Of a stretch of DNA of 7,298 nt, positions 1 to 5,615 are shown one piece after another. A model generated the notes under the pieces. It was given only the letters and a program-made list of their open reading frames with translations. It was not told where the DNA came from and ran no database searches. Origin of the DNA: Candidatus Binatia bacterium (GTDB lineage: Bacteria > Desulfobacterota_B > Binatia > UBA9968 > JAJDTQ01); assembly GCA_022827045.1 (NCBI GenBank), contig JAJDTQ010000029.1, positions 1-7,298 on the forward strand, in the 5' to 3' direction. The first letter of the stretch is position 1. Each line of letters begins with the position of its first letter. The position numbers and the translations under genes are program-made.

Positions 1-1068
1 CCGGGCGTTGGCGTGCAGGATCGCCGCCTTGTCGTCGTCCGTGAGCCGGGGGTTCTCCCGCACCTCCTCGATTTCCTCCTTCGCGGTGGCGTGGTTCACC
101 TCGTGGGGGAAGTCGGAAGAGTAGATGAAAGGCTTGTTGCCCGCGAGGCGTACGGCGAAGGGGAGGGTCAGCTCGCCCCCCTCGACGCCCACGAAGATGC
201 GGCCGGCGTCCACGTGCTTCAGGACGTAGTCGGTGACCGACTCGTTGTCCTTGAGCTGGAGGAAGCGCCCGTTGGGATCGTACTGCACGTGGCTGCTCCA
301 GGAGCGCTCGAAGCGCTCCAGGCAGTTGACGAACCAGGCGGCCCCGGCCTCCAGGAAGCCGAAGCGGGCGTTGGGGTAGCGGTCCAGCACGCCGTTGAAG
401 ACGATGCCGGCGAAGTTGACCATCTGCCCGAACGGATGCCCCAGGGCGTTCACCGGCGCGTAAGGGCTCATGTCGTCCAGCCCCATGTTGTCGTGCACGC
501 CGCCGTGGATGCCCAAGGCGCAGCCGAGCCGGTCCGCCTCCTCGTAGATGGGCCAGTAGCGCTCGTCTCCCAGGTGGTTCTGGAGCTGGGCCGCGCCGGT
601 CCCCGGCAGCATGGCGCCGGCGAAGTGAAGCTCCTCGACGATGCGCCGCAACTCCAACACCGCCTCGTCCGGCTCGTGCAGCGGGATCAGCCCCACGGCC
701 TGGAAGCGCGGGCTCCGGCCGGTGTACTCGTCGTGGATCCAGTCGTTGTAGGCCCGCGACAGCTCGATGGCCCAGTCGCGGCTCACCACCCGGCCGAGGG
801 TGAGGCCGTTGGAGGGGTAGAGGACCGTGCTTTCCACCCCCACGTCCTCCAGGAACTCGATCCATCCCTCGGGTCCGACCTTGGCGAACGCGCCCTCGGG
901 AACGAAATGGCGGTTGGTCGAGTGCAGGTGGTCGTTGGGCCCGAAGGGACTGCGCATTGACCAGTTGCTGACCCGGTAGTCCTGCGGCATGCGCTGCCAG
1001 ATGGCCTCGTGGTCCTCCACCACGTGGCCGTCGCCGTCCACCACCCTCTGATCTTGTAACGTGCTCAC
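1..1068 (-). CDS. Amidohydrolase family 2 (Amidohydro_2) protein, tandem copy 2, 3' end cut by window edge
   Basis: Reading the minus strand from a GTG at 1068 gives 356 uninterrupted codons that run off the left edge, so the C-terminus is missing. A GGGAGG sits six bases before the GTG and supports this start. The protein is a TIM-barrel metal-dependent hydrolase/decarboxylase of the Amidohydro_2 family. Visible motifs are DGDGHVVED at residues 11-19 (D13-x-H15 in place of the usual HxH), IHGG with H188, GFLEAGAAW around 238-245, and SSDFPHE with D319. These match the four metal-ligand positions known in gamma-resorcylate decarboxylase and ACMSD relatives. It lies 28 bp after the related gene at 1097-2209, is roughly 60-65% identical to it by eye, and is probably co-transcribed. 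By comparison with that 370-residue protein, only about 15 residues are lost. Family membership is clear. The substrate, and whether it decarboxylates or hydrolyses, cannot be read from the sequence. Confidence 0.9.
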   Translation of the reverse strand, partial: MSTLQDQRVVDGDGHVVEDHEAIWQRMPQDYRVSNWSMRSPFGPNDHLHSTNRHFVPEGAFAKVGPEGWIEFLEDVGVESTVLYPSNGLTLGRVVSRDWAIELSRAYNDWIHDEYTGRSPRFQAVGLIPLHEPDEAVLELRRIVEELHFAGAMLPGTGAAQLQNHLGDERYWPIYEEADRLGCALGIHGGVHDNMGLDDMSPYAPVNALGHPFGQMVNFAGIVFNGVLDRYPNARFGFLEAGAAWFVNCLERFERSWSSHVQYDPNGRFLQLKDNESVTDYVLKHVDAGRIFVGVEGGELTLPFAVRLAGNKPFIYSSDFPHEVNHATAKEEIEEVRENPRLTDDDKAAILHANAR

Positions 1069-1096
1069 GGTTGGCCTCCCGTTCCCGTCATTGCGC

Positions 1097-2209
1097 CTAC
1101 GCGCCCTGCGCCGCTCCCTCGCCCAGCCGGTAGAAGCGCTGCGCGTTGCGGAAGAGGATGGCGTCCTTGTCGTCGTCGCTCAGCTCCTCGTTCTCCTCCA
1201 GCTCCTGCAGCTCGTGCTTGCAGGTGGCCGCGTCCACCTCGTGGGGGTAGTCGGAGGAGAACAGGAACGGCTTGTTGCCCACCACCCGCACGGCCTCGGC
1301 GATGGACAGCTCGTCGCCCTCGACGCCCACGAAGATCCGGTCCTCGTCGATGTGGCGGCAGATGTAGTCGGCGATGCTCATGCCGCCGTCCAGCTTGAGG
1401 AAGCGCCCGCGCGGGTCGTACTGGACGTGGCTCGCCCAGGAGCCGGTGAAGCGCTCGAGGCAGGTGAGCAGCCAGGCGCAACCCGCTTCGAGGAAGCCGA
1501 TGCGGAGCCCGGGAAACTTGTCCAGGATGCCGTTGAAGACGATGCCCGCGAAACAGATCATCTGCCCCATGGGGTGGCCCAGGGCGTTCACCGGCGCGTA
1601 CGGGGTGAGGTCGTCCATGAGCATGCCCTCGTGGGCGCCGCCGTGGATGCCGAGGGCGCAGCCCAGCCGCTCCGCTTCCTTGTAGATGGGGGAATACCGC
1701 TCCGAGCCCAGGTGGGGCATGTTGGCGCCGGTGGACGGCAGCATGGCGCCGCACAGGCCCAGCTCCTCCACCATGCGGCGCAACTCCTCGGCCGCGGCCT
1801 TGGGCTCCTGCAGCGGGAGGAGCCCCATGGCCTGGAAGCGCGGGCTCCGGGCCACGTAGGTCTCGTGGATCCAGTTGTTGTAGGCCCGCGCCAGCTCGAT
1901 GGCCCAGTCCCGGCTCACGATCTTGCCGAAGGCCAGCCCGGCGCTGGTGTAGAGCACCGTGGCGTCTATGTGCACGTCCTCCAGGAACACCTCCCAGCCC
2001 TCCGGTCCGACTTTGGCGAAGGCGCCCTCCGGGACGTAATGCCGGTTGGCCGAGTGCAGGTGGTCGATGGGCGGAAACGGGCTCTTGGCGCGAGCCTCGG
2101 AGAAGCTCTTCCCGATGTATTCCGGCGGCATGTTGTCGATGATGGCGCCAATGTCTTCGACCACGTGGCCGTCGCCGTCGATGATGCGTCGCGGATTGGT
2201 TGAGGTCAC
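1097..2209 (-). CDS. Amidohydrolase family 2 (Amidohydro_2) protein, tandem copy 1
   Basis: A 370-residue protein starting at GTG 2209 and ending at TAG 1097-1099. A GGGGAGGG tract six bases upstream sets the start. The reading frame stays open much further upstream, but that part overlaps the preceding gene out of frame and is not protein-like. The fold is the ACMSD/resorcylate-decarboxylase type of amidohydrolase. Metal-site motifs are DGDGHVVED at 11-19 (D13, H15), IHGG (H189) and FSSDYPHE (D320, H323), and the family signature GFLEAGCAWL lies at 238-247. It probably acts in the cytoplasm, since no signal peptide is visible. The gene follows the carboxyltransferase gene after 98 bp and precedes its paralogue after 28 bp, so it is the middle gene of a likely operon. 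The N-terminal motif falls at the same residue numbers in both copies, which supports a tandem duplication followed by divergence. The substrate is unknown; known relatives decarboxylate aromatic or ring-derived acids. Confidence 0.92.
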   Translation of the reverse strand: MTSTNPRRIIDGDGHVVEDIGAIIDNMPPEYIGKSFSEARAKSPFPPIDHLHSANRHYVPEGAFAKVGPEGWEVFLEDVHIDATVLYTSAGLAFGKIVSRDWAIELARAYNNWIHETYVARSPRFQAMGLLPLQEPKAAAEELRRMVEELGLCGAMLPSTGANMPHLGSERYSPIYKEAERLGCALGIHGGAHEGMLMDDLTPYAPVNALGHPMGQMICFAGIVFNGILDKFPGLRIGFLEAGCAWLLTCLERFTGSWASHVQYDPRGRFLKLDGGMSIADYICRHIDEDRIFVGVEGDELSIAEAVRVVGNKPFLFSSDYPHEVDAATCKHELQELEENEELSDDDKDAILFRNAQRFYRLGEGAAQGA

Positions 2210-2253
2210 TTCGTTCCCTCCCCGAGAATGAAATGGAGCGGTCGCGGGCGGCA

Positions 2254-2272
2254 AATCCCGTTCTTCGGGATT
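2254..2272 (-). repeat. Small hairpin between carboxyltransferase and amidohydrolase genes
   Basis: A perfect 7-bp inverted repeat, AATCCCG and CGGGATT, encloses a 5-base loop in the 98-bp gap between the first and second genes of the minus-strand operon. On the minus strand it is followed by only two or three T residues, so it is not a convincing intrinsic terminator. It could be an attenuator, an RNA processing or stability element, or chance. The remaining gap sequence shows only the ribosome binding site of the next gene. Confidence 0.35.
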
Positions 2273-2307
2273 ATCCGATCGCCGTAACCATGTCAATCTG
2301 GACCGTG

Positions 2308-3759
2308 TCAGTTGCGCCCGAGGGTGAGCGAGAAATCGGGCTTGCGGATGTAGATGTGGTTGGCCTTGTCCTGGCGGGTGAGTTCGCCCACCAGCCGCAC
2401 CAGCGGCGTGCCGGCGTTCAGGTACTCCCGGGGTCTGCCGCCGTCGGGCAGGGCCTTGACCGCTTCCTCGCCCGCGAATACCCAAAGCAGGAACTCCTCG
2501 TCCGACACGTGGGTGGCGCCGATCTGCCGCCGCACCTCCTGGATGGACGGCTCGGGCAGCTCCCAGTGTTCCCATTCCCTGGCCCGCGGGCGGCCGAGGA
2601 TCCTGTCCTTGACCTCCGGGTCCATGTACTCGGCGCCTTCCCGTCCCCAGTAGCCCAGGGCGTACTGGATGGCCTGGTCGGTGACTTCCTTGTAGCGCTC
2701 GCCACAGATGACGTTGATGGCGGCCTGGGTTCCTACGAACTGGGACAGCGGCGTCACCATGATGGGATAGCCCCATTCCTCGCGCACCCGGACGCATTCC
2801 TCCAGGATGGCGTCGAGCCGGTCGCGCATGTCGATGAGCGCGAGCTGGTGGCGGAAGTTGGAGATCATGCCGCCGGGCACCTGGTGCGTGTACTGGGACT
2901 CATCGTACTCCACCACCCGGCCCACCGGCAGGTTGTCCCGCCGGGCGATGTACTGGAGCTTCTCGGTCACCGGCCGCAGCACCTCCTCGTCGATGAGCGG
3001 GTTGTGCCCCATGGCCCGGAGGTTGCGCGCCACGTTGAAGATCGACGGCTGCGCCGAGCCGTTGGCCAGCGGCGGGATGCCCGTGTGCAGCGTGGTCATG
3101 CCCATGTCCACGGCTTCGAGGTAGCACAGGGGCGCCAGCCCGTTGTTGCAGTGGGCGTGGAACTCCACCGGCGTGTCGCCGATATTCTCGAGGACGATGG
3201 GGATCAGCGTGCGTGCCCGCTCCAGGGTCAACAGCCCGCCCACGTCCTTGAAACAGATCCGCACCGGGTTGATGGCCGCGGCCTCTCGGGCCTTTCGCGC
3301 GTAGTACTCGTCGGTGTGGCGCGGCGACACCGAGTAGATGAGGTTGACCACGGTGTCCATGCCGAGCTTCTTGAGCTCGGTTTTCTCCACGTCGAACTCG
3401 TCGTAGTTGTTCCAGGAGTTGGAGGTGCGCGTGAGCGTGATGCCGTAGTCCATGATCCGCTTGATCATCAGCTCGAACACGCACACCGGGATCTTCTCGA
3501 TGATCTTGAGGCCGCCGTGGAGCCTGAGCGGTGTCTTCCTGAACCGCTTCGTCCCCAGCCGGAACCAGTCCCAGGCGTCCTCCTTCTGCTCCCGCACCAG
3601 CTTCTTGAACATCACCGTCACGAAGAACTCGGCGGACTCGAATCCGGCCTCGTCGATGTGCTCCGCCACCGCCAGCATGGCGTCCGTGCGCATGTTCAGC
3701 GCCCACAGGCTCTGGTTGCCGTCGCGCACGGTGGTGTCGATGAAACGGACGTCGCTCAT
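2308..3759 (-). CDS. Pyruvate carboxylase subunit B / oxaloacetate decarboxylase alpha-like carboxyltransferase without biotin domain
   Basis: A 483-residue protein with ATG at 3759 preceded by GGGAG six to seven bases away; the stop is TGA at 2308-2310. Residues about 5-275 form an HMGL-like TIM barrel with DTTVRDGNQS at 8-17, a lysine in CFKDVGGLL (K171) and HAHCNNG (H201, H203). These match the Asp, carboxylated Lys and His-x-His metal site of the family. Residues about 285-390 form the PYC_OADA domain (YTHQVPGGMISN at 290-301, SQFVGTQAAINV at 339-350). The C-terminus ends in LTLGRN with no biotinyl Met-Lys-Met motif, so a separate carrier protein would be needed, as in the transcarboxylase 5S subunit (about 500 residues). 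The conserved LRGQN/LRxxN segment, whose arginine binds pyruvate in carboxylases, reads LHGGL at 80-84, which hints at another substrate. It is the first gene of the minus-strand operon and is followed by two amidohydrolases. The fold is certain; the exact reaction is not. Confidence 0.88.
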   Translation of the reverse strand: MSDVRFIDTTVRDGNQSLWALNMRTDAMLAVAEHIDEAGFESAEFFVTVMFKKLVREQKEDAWDWFRLGTKRFRKTPLRLHGGLKIIEKIPVCVFELMIKRIMDYGITLTRTSNSWNNYDEFDVEKTELKKLGMDTVVNLIYSVSPRHTDEYYARKAREAAAINPVRICFKDVGGLLTLERARTLIPIVLENIGDTPVEFHAHCNNGLAPLCYLEAVDMGMTTLHTGIPPLANGSAQPSIFNVARNLRAMGHNPLIDEEVLRPVTEKLQYIARRDNLPVGRVVEYDESQYTHQVPGGMISNFRHQLALIDMRDRLDAILEECVRVREEWGYPIMVTPLSQFVGTQAAINVICGERYKEVTDQAIQYALGYWGREGAEYMDPEVKDRILGRPRAREWEHWELPEPSIQEVRRQIGATHVSDEEFLLWVFAGEEAVKALPDGGRPREYLNAGTPLVRLVGELTRQDKANHIYIRKPDFSLTLGRN

Positions 3760-3792
3760 GGTAGGCTCCCTGGACGGTGTGGGTACCGGTCA

Positions 3793-3821
3793 CGTCTAGC
3801 ATCGGCCGTAAACCGAATCAA
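3793..3821 (-). promoter_or_regulatory. Candidate sigma-70-like promoter for the minus-strand operon
   Basis: On the minus strand, TTGATT (3821-3816) is followed after 17 bases by TAGACG (3798-3793), placed 34 bp before the carboxyltransferase start codon. The -35 box matches four of six consensus positions and the -10 box only about three. The position in a divergent gap and the spacing are what make it plausible. Confidence 0.3.
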
Positions 3822-3833
3822 CGAGCGCCAGGC

Positions 3834-3862
3834 TTGACTTAGCCATCGCCTTAGTCTACCAA
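3834..3862 (+). promoter_or_regulatory. Candidate promoter for the vapBC-type module
   Basis: TTGACT (3834-3839, five of six consensus positions) is followed after 17 bases by TACCAA (3857-3862), a weak -10 box. Initiation would fall at about 3868-3872, that is, at or just before the antitoxin ATG. Because no Shine-Dalgarno sequence is visible before that ATG, the transcript might be leaderless or nearly so. Confidence 0.35.
3836..3856. promoter_or_regulatory. Imperfect palindrome, candidate antitoxin operator
   Basis: GACTTAGCC and CCTTAGTC-type half sites form a 21-bp imperfect inverted repeat centred on 3846, with seven of nine outer pairs matching. It overlaps the putative -35 box and the spacer before the antitoxin gene. 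Phd/YefM and VapB antitoxins commonly repress their own promoters by binding such palindromes, alone or with the toxin. The operator role here is inferred from position and symmetry. Confidence 0.35.
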
Positions 3863-3871
3863 GCGATCATC

Positions 3872-4105
3872 ATGCACCACGTTACCGTCCACGAAGCCAA
3901 GACCCATCTCTCCCGCCTGTTGCGCGAAATCGTCGAGGGGGAAGAAGTCGTCATCACTCGCTCGGGACGGCCCGTGGCGCGCCTGGTGCCGATTGAGGAA
4001 GACCGTCCGGTGTTCGGCGTCGACGAGGGACGTTTCGTTGTCCCCGACGATTTTGACGATCCCTTGGATGAGGAGTTGGTGCGCGCGTTCGAAGGACGCG
4101 ACTAG
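3872..4105 (+). CDS. Phd/YefM (VapB-type) antitoxin
   Basis: A 77-residue protein with the typical Phd/YefM N-terminal DNA-binding and dimerisation domain: HVTVHEAKTHLSRLLREIV at about 3-21, then EEVVITRSGRPVARLVP at 24-40. The acidic C-terminal tail (residues 41-77) is the part that in this family wraps around and neutralises the toxin. It would act in the cytoplasm, both as inhibitor of the PIN-domain toxin encoded 38 bp downstream and as autorepressor. There is no clear ribosome binding site before ATG 3872, and no better in-frame start is apparent. Length and gene order (antitoxin first) are normal for the family. The pair stands apart from the flanking metabolic genes and looks like an inserted module. 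Confidence 0.9.
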   Translation: MHHVTVHEAKTHLSRLLREIVEGEEVVITRSGRPVARLVPIEEDRPVFGVDEGRFVVPDDFDDPLDEELVRAFEGRD

Positions 4106-4143
4106 GCCGACGGCTTGAGCGCGACTCCATTGTTGAATCAAGG

Positions 4144-4536
4144 GTGAAGTTTCTCCTCGATACCCATTGCTGGCTCTGGCTCCAGACGGAACGCGGTCGC
4201 TTCGCCACCGATCTTCTCGAGTCCTTGGCCAACCCGGCGACACAGAGGTACCTTTCGGCAGCAAGTGTCTGGGAAATCGCTATCAAGTACGCCGTTGGCA
4301 AGCTTCCGCTTCCCGAGCCCCCGACAAGTTACGTACCGGAGCGCATGCGGCTGAGCCGGTTCGCGGGTCTCGCCATAACGGATGCACACGCGCTGGCTGC
4401 CGCGGCATTGCCGCCGCACCACCGCGACCCGTTCGACCGCGTCCTGGTGGCCCAGGCTCGGATTGAAGGGTTGACGCTGGTGACGGCCGACACAATGCTC
4501 GAAGCCTACGATGTGCGCACGGTTCGCGTAAGTTAG
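4144..4536 (+). CDS. vapC: PIN-domain ribonuclease toxin (VapC-type)
   Basis: A 130-residue PIN-domain protein. The acidic residues expected for a magnesium-dependent RNase are all present: D6 in LLDTHCWLW, E44 in SVWEIAIKYAVGKL, D95 and D98 in RDPFDRVLVAQA, and D116 in LVTADTML. It is therefore probably catalytically intact. VapC toxins cleave tRNA or rRNA and are held inactive by the cognate antitoxin. Here that is the Phd/YefM protein encoded immediately upstream, 38 bp away, on the same strand. The start is GTG 4144; an in-frame stop at 4117-4119 excludes a longer version, and no ATG lies between. The ribosome binding signal (AAGG directly before the GTG) is poorly spaced, so translation may be weak or coupled to the antitoxin. 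The PIN subtype with the WEIAIK and DPFDR motifs typically pairs with Phd/YefM rather than AbrB-type antitoxins. The RNA target is not predictable. Confidence 0.92.
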   Translation: MKFLLDTHCWLWLQTERGRFATDLLESLANPATQRYLSAASVWEIAIKYAVGKLPLPEPPTSYVPERMRLSRFAGLAITDAHALAAAALPPHHRDPFDRVLVAQARIEGLTLVTADTMLEAYDVRTVRVS

Positions 4537-4616
4537 CGCTGCCGAGTCTCCATCCGTGTCGGCCCTTCCCTGACCCCCGATCTGGCATCACGGAATACTC
4601 AATCACACCGGTCCCG

Positions 4617-5504
4617 ATGATCGACGATACCGCCGAAGCCATCCTCTACGCACTCGCCGCCGGCATCATCTGGGGTGTGGTCCCGACTCTGATCAAGAAG
4701 GGCATGGCGGAGTCGAACGTCACCATGGCGACGCTCTGGACCCAGTACTGGTCTCTTGCGACCTTGTTGGTGGCCACCTGGTGGCGTGAGGAGTTCGTGA
4801 CGCTCGACTGGGGTCCTCTGCTTTCGTTCATGCTGACGGGTGTGGCCGCGTGCCTAGGCAAGGTCTTTCTCAACCTCGGCATCGACAGTGTGGGGGCGTC
4901 GAAGTCGGTGACGGTGAAGAACTCTTCGCCGCTCATCACGGTGTTGCTGGGCTGGGCGCTCCTGGGCGAGCAGGTGGGTTGGGAGATCTTCACCGGGGTG
5001 GTGGTGATCGTCGCCGGGGTGCTGCTCCTGACGGTGAGCCCGCTGGAGGGAGAGGAGGCCCCCAACCGGCTGGTCTACTTCATGTATCCGCTGTTGTCTT
5101 CGTTGGCCTTCGGGATCAATCCGATCTTCAAGAAATGGGGACTCGTGTCCGCCGCGGTGCCGGCCCTGGGAACGCTCGTCAACCACGTCACCGCCACGGT
5201 GTTCCTTTTCACGGGCGGCCCCTCGCTGGGCATCCACGCCTGGCGGCAGGAGAGAGTGCCGCCGGCAAGTGCGGTGTTCTTCGCCATCGCCGGCATCACC
5301 GAGGCGATCGCGTCGCTTTGCACCTACAAGGCGCTGCTGCTGGCGCCCTCGGTGCTGGTGGCGCCCATCTGGCGCATCTCGCCGCTCATCACCTTCGTGC
5401 TCTCCCACTTCACGCTCAGGGCGCTGGAAACCGTAACCCCGCGGGACGGGCTGGCCGCGGTCCTCATCGTCGGCGGGGTCTGGGTGCTGAGCCACGGAGG
5501 ATGA
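4617..5504 (+). CDS. EamA/DMT-family membrane transporter
   Basis: A 295-residue, very hydrophobic protein of the drug/metabolite transporter superfamily. About ten membrane segments can be drawn, near residues 7-25, 36-54, 67-88, 95-113, 123-140, 153-171, 177-199, 218-238, 243-264 and 277-293. They form two EamA repeats of five helices each. Typical family features are the GIIWGVVPTLIKKG opening in helix 1, the SPLITVLLGWALLGEQ stretch at 104-119 and its counterpart SPLITFVLSHFTLRALE at 255-271. Length is normal for the family, and it would sit in the inner membrane. DMT proteins export or import amino acids, sugars, nucleotides or toxic compounds, and the substrate cannot be inferred here. 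The ATG at 4617 has no good Shine-Dalgarno sequence and no better upstream start was found. It lies 80 bp after the toxin gene and about 110 bp before the dehydrogenase gene, on the same strand. Confidence 0.9.
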   Translation: MIDDTAEAILYALAAGIIWGVVPTLIKKGMAESNVTMATLWTQYWSLATLLVATWWREEFVTLDWGPLLSFMLTGVAACLGKVFLNLGIDSVGASKSVTVKNSSPLITVLLGWALLGEQVGWEIFTGVVVIVAGVLLLTVSPLEGEEAPNRLVYFMYPLLSSLAFGINPIFKKWGLVSAAVPALGTLVNHVTATVFLFTGGPSLGIHAWRQERVPPASAVFFAIAGITEAIASLCTYKALLLAPSVLVAPIWRISPLITFVLSHFTLRALETVTPRDGLAAVLIVGGVWVLSHGG

Positions 5505-5532
5505 AGGGACGAACGTGAGACTATTGGGCCGG

Positions 5533-5549
5533 GGTCCGGACGCGGTCCG
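5533..5549. repeat. GGTCCG direct repeat with internal small hairpin upstream of the dehydrogenase gene
   Basis: GGTCCG occurs at 5533-5538 and again at 5544-5549, a spacing of 11 bp or about one helical turn. The same bases also allow a CGGAC-GCG-GTCCG hairpin (5537-5549). It lies between the transporter stop codon and a TTGACA box. It could be an activator or repressor site or a weak terminator. It lacks a T tract, so a terminator role is poorly supported. Confidence 0.25.
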
Positions 5550-5561
5550 ATTCATGTGGCG

Positions 5562-5590
5562 TTGACAAACCCTAGGCGGTATCTCAAACC
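5562..5590 (+). promoter_or_regulatory. Candidate promoter for the dehydrogenase gene
   Basis: A perfect -35 consensus TTGACA lies at 5562-5567, 48 bp before the ATG of the dehydrogenase gene. No good -10 box follows at the usual distance; the best-placed hexamer is CAAACC at 5585-5590. The poor -10 would fit a promoter that depends on an activator, or the TTGACA may be chance. Confidence 0.3.
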
Positions 5591-5603
5591 TTACGGATCA
5601 TTG

Positions 5604-5610
5604 AGGAGGT
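5604..5610 (+). promoter_or_regulatory. Near-perfect Shine-Dalgarno sequence
   Basis: AGGAGGT, preceded by TG, lies five bases before ATG 5616. It is the strongest ribosome binding site in the window and fixes the start of the dehydrogenase gene. It suggests efficient translation compared with the transporter and toxin-antitoxin genes, which lack comparable signals. Confidence 0.8.
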
Positions 5611-5615
5611 GACGG

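Noticed and set aside
13..960. Long plus-strand open frame of 315 codons
   Set aside because: It is antisense to the first amidohydrolase, whose reading frame has clear motifs. The plus-strand translation is low-complexity (rich in V, H, G, A, R) and reflects GC-rich codon bias.
1061..2203. Long plus-strand open frame of 380 codons
   Set aside because: Mirror of the second amidohydrolase. It resembles the 13-960 frame only because the two real genes are paralogues.
2210..2797. N-terminal extension of the middle amidohydrolase by 196 residues
   Set aside because: The frame is open but overlaps the carboxyltransferase gene out of frame, has biased low-complexity sequence, and ignores the good ribosome binding site at GTG 2209. 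The paralogue starts at the equivalent position.
2200..3837. Plus-strand open frame of 545 codons
   Set aside because: Antisense to the carboxyltransferase gene, with no domain-like content.
4537..4616. Gap between toxin and transporter genes checked for promoter or terminator
   Set aside because: No convincing -35/-10 pair, inverted repeat or ribosome binding site was visible.
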